Positions 63,155-64,000 of a stretch of 64,000 bases of DNA are shown here, piece after piece (positions within the stretch are counted from its first letter, which is position 1; each line of letters opens with the position of its first letter). Both the position numbers and the translations under genes were made by a program. The notes under the pieces are model-generated. The model saw only the letters and a program-made list of their open reading frames with translations. It searched no databases and was not told where the DNA came from. The DNA comes from Candidatus Zixiibacteriota bacterium. Lineage in GTDB: Bacteria; Zixibacteria; MSB-5A5; WJJR01. Where the stretch lies: NCBI GenBank assembly GCA_040752595.1, contig JBFMGX010000004.1, positions 301,346-365,345 on the forward strand, in the 5' to 3' direction.

Positions 63155-64000
63155 ATGACATCGATGTCAGTACCGACCGTTTCGATCCGCTACGGCCCCC
63201 GCTCCCTGCCTCTGCGTCTACCCGCGGATGCACATGTCGACGTGGTCGGGCGCCGTGCCGCCACGCGGTTTGGCGATGCCGTGATGGCAGAAGCTCTGGC
63301 GTCGCCTTGTGATGCGCCTTCGCTCAGCGAATTCCTGCGCGGCGCCCAGTCGCCCTTGGTCGTCGTGAACGATGCGACGCGCTCGACGCCGACCGCGCGC
63401 ATGCTGGCGTTGCTGCTCCCGTCGCTGTCGCAGACAGGCCACTGGCGGGTCATTGTCGCCACTGGTCTGCACCGCGCCCCCAGTCCCGAGGAAGAACGCA
63501 TCCTCTTCGGAGATCTGTTGCCGGTGGTGCGCGGTCGGTATCTCGTCCACCATGGCTATGATGATGCCACCCATGGCCCCGTCGACGGGGATAAACAGGT
63601 CACTGTGAATCGGGCCGTGCTGGAGGCCGACCGATGGATTCTGCTGACTTCGGTCGAGCCGCATTTCTTCGCCGGGTACACCGGCGGCCGCAAGGCGATC
63701 ATCCCAGGGTTGGCGGGTGCGAAGACGGTGGAGCGCTCGCATGCGGGCGCCGTCTCATCGGCGGCCGCGCCGTTGCGTGTCGATGACAACCCGGTGCGGC
63801 AGTACATCCATGAGCGCACGCGGTTCTTCGAGCACCGCAAGATATGGGCCTTTCAGGTGGTTCTGGACCGCGATGATCGGGTGGCGGCCGCCTTCGCCGG
63901 TGACGTGGACGCCACGTTCACTCAGGCGTGCCGGGCCGCCGACGATTTCTATGTCGTTGCGATCGGACAGCCCTATGACATCGTGATCTCGGCTGTGCAC
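63155..64000 (+). CDS. LarA-family (nickel-pincer lactate racemase-like) protein, partial
   Basis: First 282 residues; the gene runs off the right edge (family about 420). Start ATG 63155 (or 63164) after AGGG. The DUF2088/LarA N-terminal domain carries VVVNDATRSTPTARML and VIVATGLHRAPSPEEE (His). The nickel-pincer segment EPHFFAGYTGGRKAIIPG contains the His and Lys that in lactate racemase bind Ni and carry the pyridinium cofactor. Biosynthesis genes larB, larC and larE are not in the window. The substrate may be lactate or another 2-hydroxy acid; the family is diverse. Confidence 0.9.
   Translation, partial: MTSMSVPTVSIRYGPRSLPLRLPADAHVDVVGRRAATRFGDAVMAEALASPCDAPSLSEFLRGAQSPLVVVNDATRSTPTARMLALLLPSLSQTGHWRVIVATGLHRAPSPEEERILFGDLLPVVRGRYLVHHGYDDATHGPVDGDKQVTVNRAVLEADRWILLTSVEPHFFAGYTGGRKAIIPGLAGAKTVERSHAGAVSSAAAPLRVDDNPVRQYIHERTRFFEHRKIWAFQVVLDRDDRVAAAFAGDVDATFTQACRAADDFYVVAIGQPYDIVISAVH

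Overview
This window comes from a high-GC bacterial chromosome with a Gram-negative style envelope: lipoproteins, a PpiD-like periplasmic chaperone, Mla-type ABC transporter genes and many exported proteins. Three exported proteins end in the same Cys-containing, dockerin-like double EF-hand module (CPCHGDPxCD ... RTDxxCDG). I associate such tails with uncultured phyla of the FCB assemblage, such as Zixibacteria. That placement is an inference from style and needs marker-gene phylogeny. There is no transposase, integrase, phage or plasmid gene. The accessory character comes from dense small intergenic repeats.

Layout. 1-10.6 kb: glnA (cut by the left edge), a 1,221-residue Cys-hexapeptide repeat exoprotein, an S46 peptidase, bacterioferritin, an atypical SDR enzyme and a frameshifted FG-GAP protein. 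10.7-20.7 kb: tRNA-His plus hisS (a divergent alpha-proteobacterial-type pair), a prolyl oligopeptidase, two exported proteins of unknown role, a broken small exported gene, an S9C peptidase and tRNA-Leu. 20.8-24.3 kb: an orphan histidine kinase, a nuclease lipoprotein and a membrane protein. 24.4-29.3 kb: an FMN riboswitch and terminator followed by ribD-ribE-ribBA-ribH-nusB. 29.2-37.5 kb: glycan or protein-glycosylation genes (DUF2723/TMEM260-like, GT4, flippase-like, GT-C, Gfo/Idh). 37.7-46.0 kb: dnaB, mlaE, mlaF, radA, tgt, yajC, def and fmt. 46.0-49.7 kb: RNase G/E translationally coupled to a split RLAN / RimK-like ATP-grasp / GNAT cassette. 49.9-60.3 kb: PpiD-like foldase, M23 peptidase-rhomboid pair, carbamate kinase, CCA-adding enzyme, sucC, sucD and ndk. 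60.3-64 kb: a two-gene cassette with a ClpP-fold SDH-type protease, a two-repeat lipoprotein and a LarA-family gene running off the right edge.

How it works together. Three exported exopeptidases or oligopeptidases (S46, S9A, S9C) suggest a peptide-scavenging lifestyle. The riboflavin genes form one FMN-controlled operon running into nusB. The yajC-def-fmt-rng run is a translation and secretion housekeeping cluster.

Most noteworthy: (1) the giant TC-x-G-x-x repeat protein, a candidate disulfide-laced solenoid; (2) the HisRS/tRNA-His pair with A73, U72 and no encoded G-1; (3) a standalone RLAN-like gene + ATP-grasp + GNAT cassette without the C39 domain; (4) a large family of GTAGGGG-ended palindromes whose inner stems vary but stay self-complementary and which supply stop codons to neighbouring genes; (5) SucD with a histone-like basic tail. 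Family calls rest on motifs read by eye; no database search was run.
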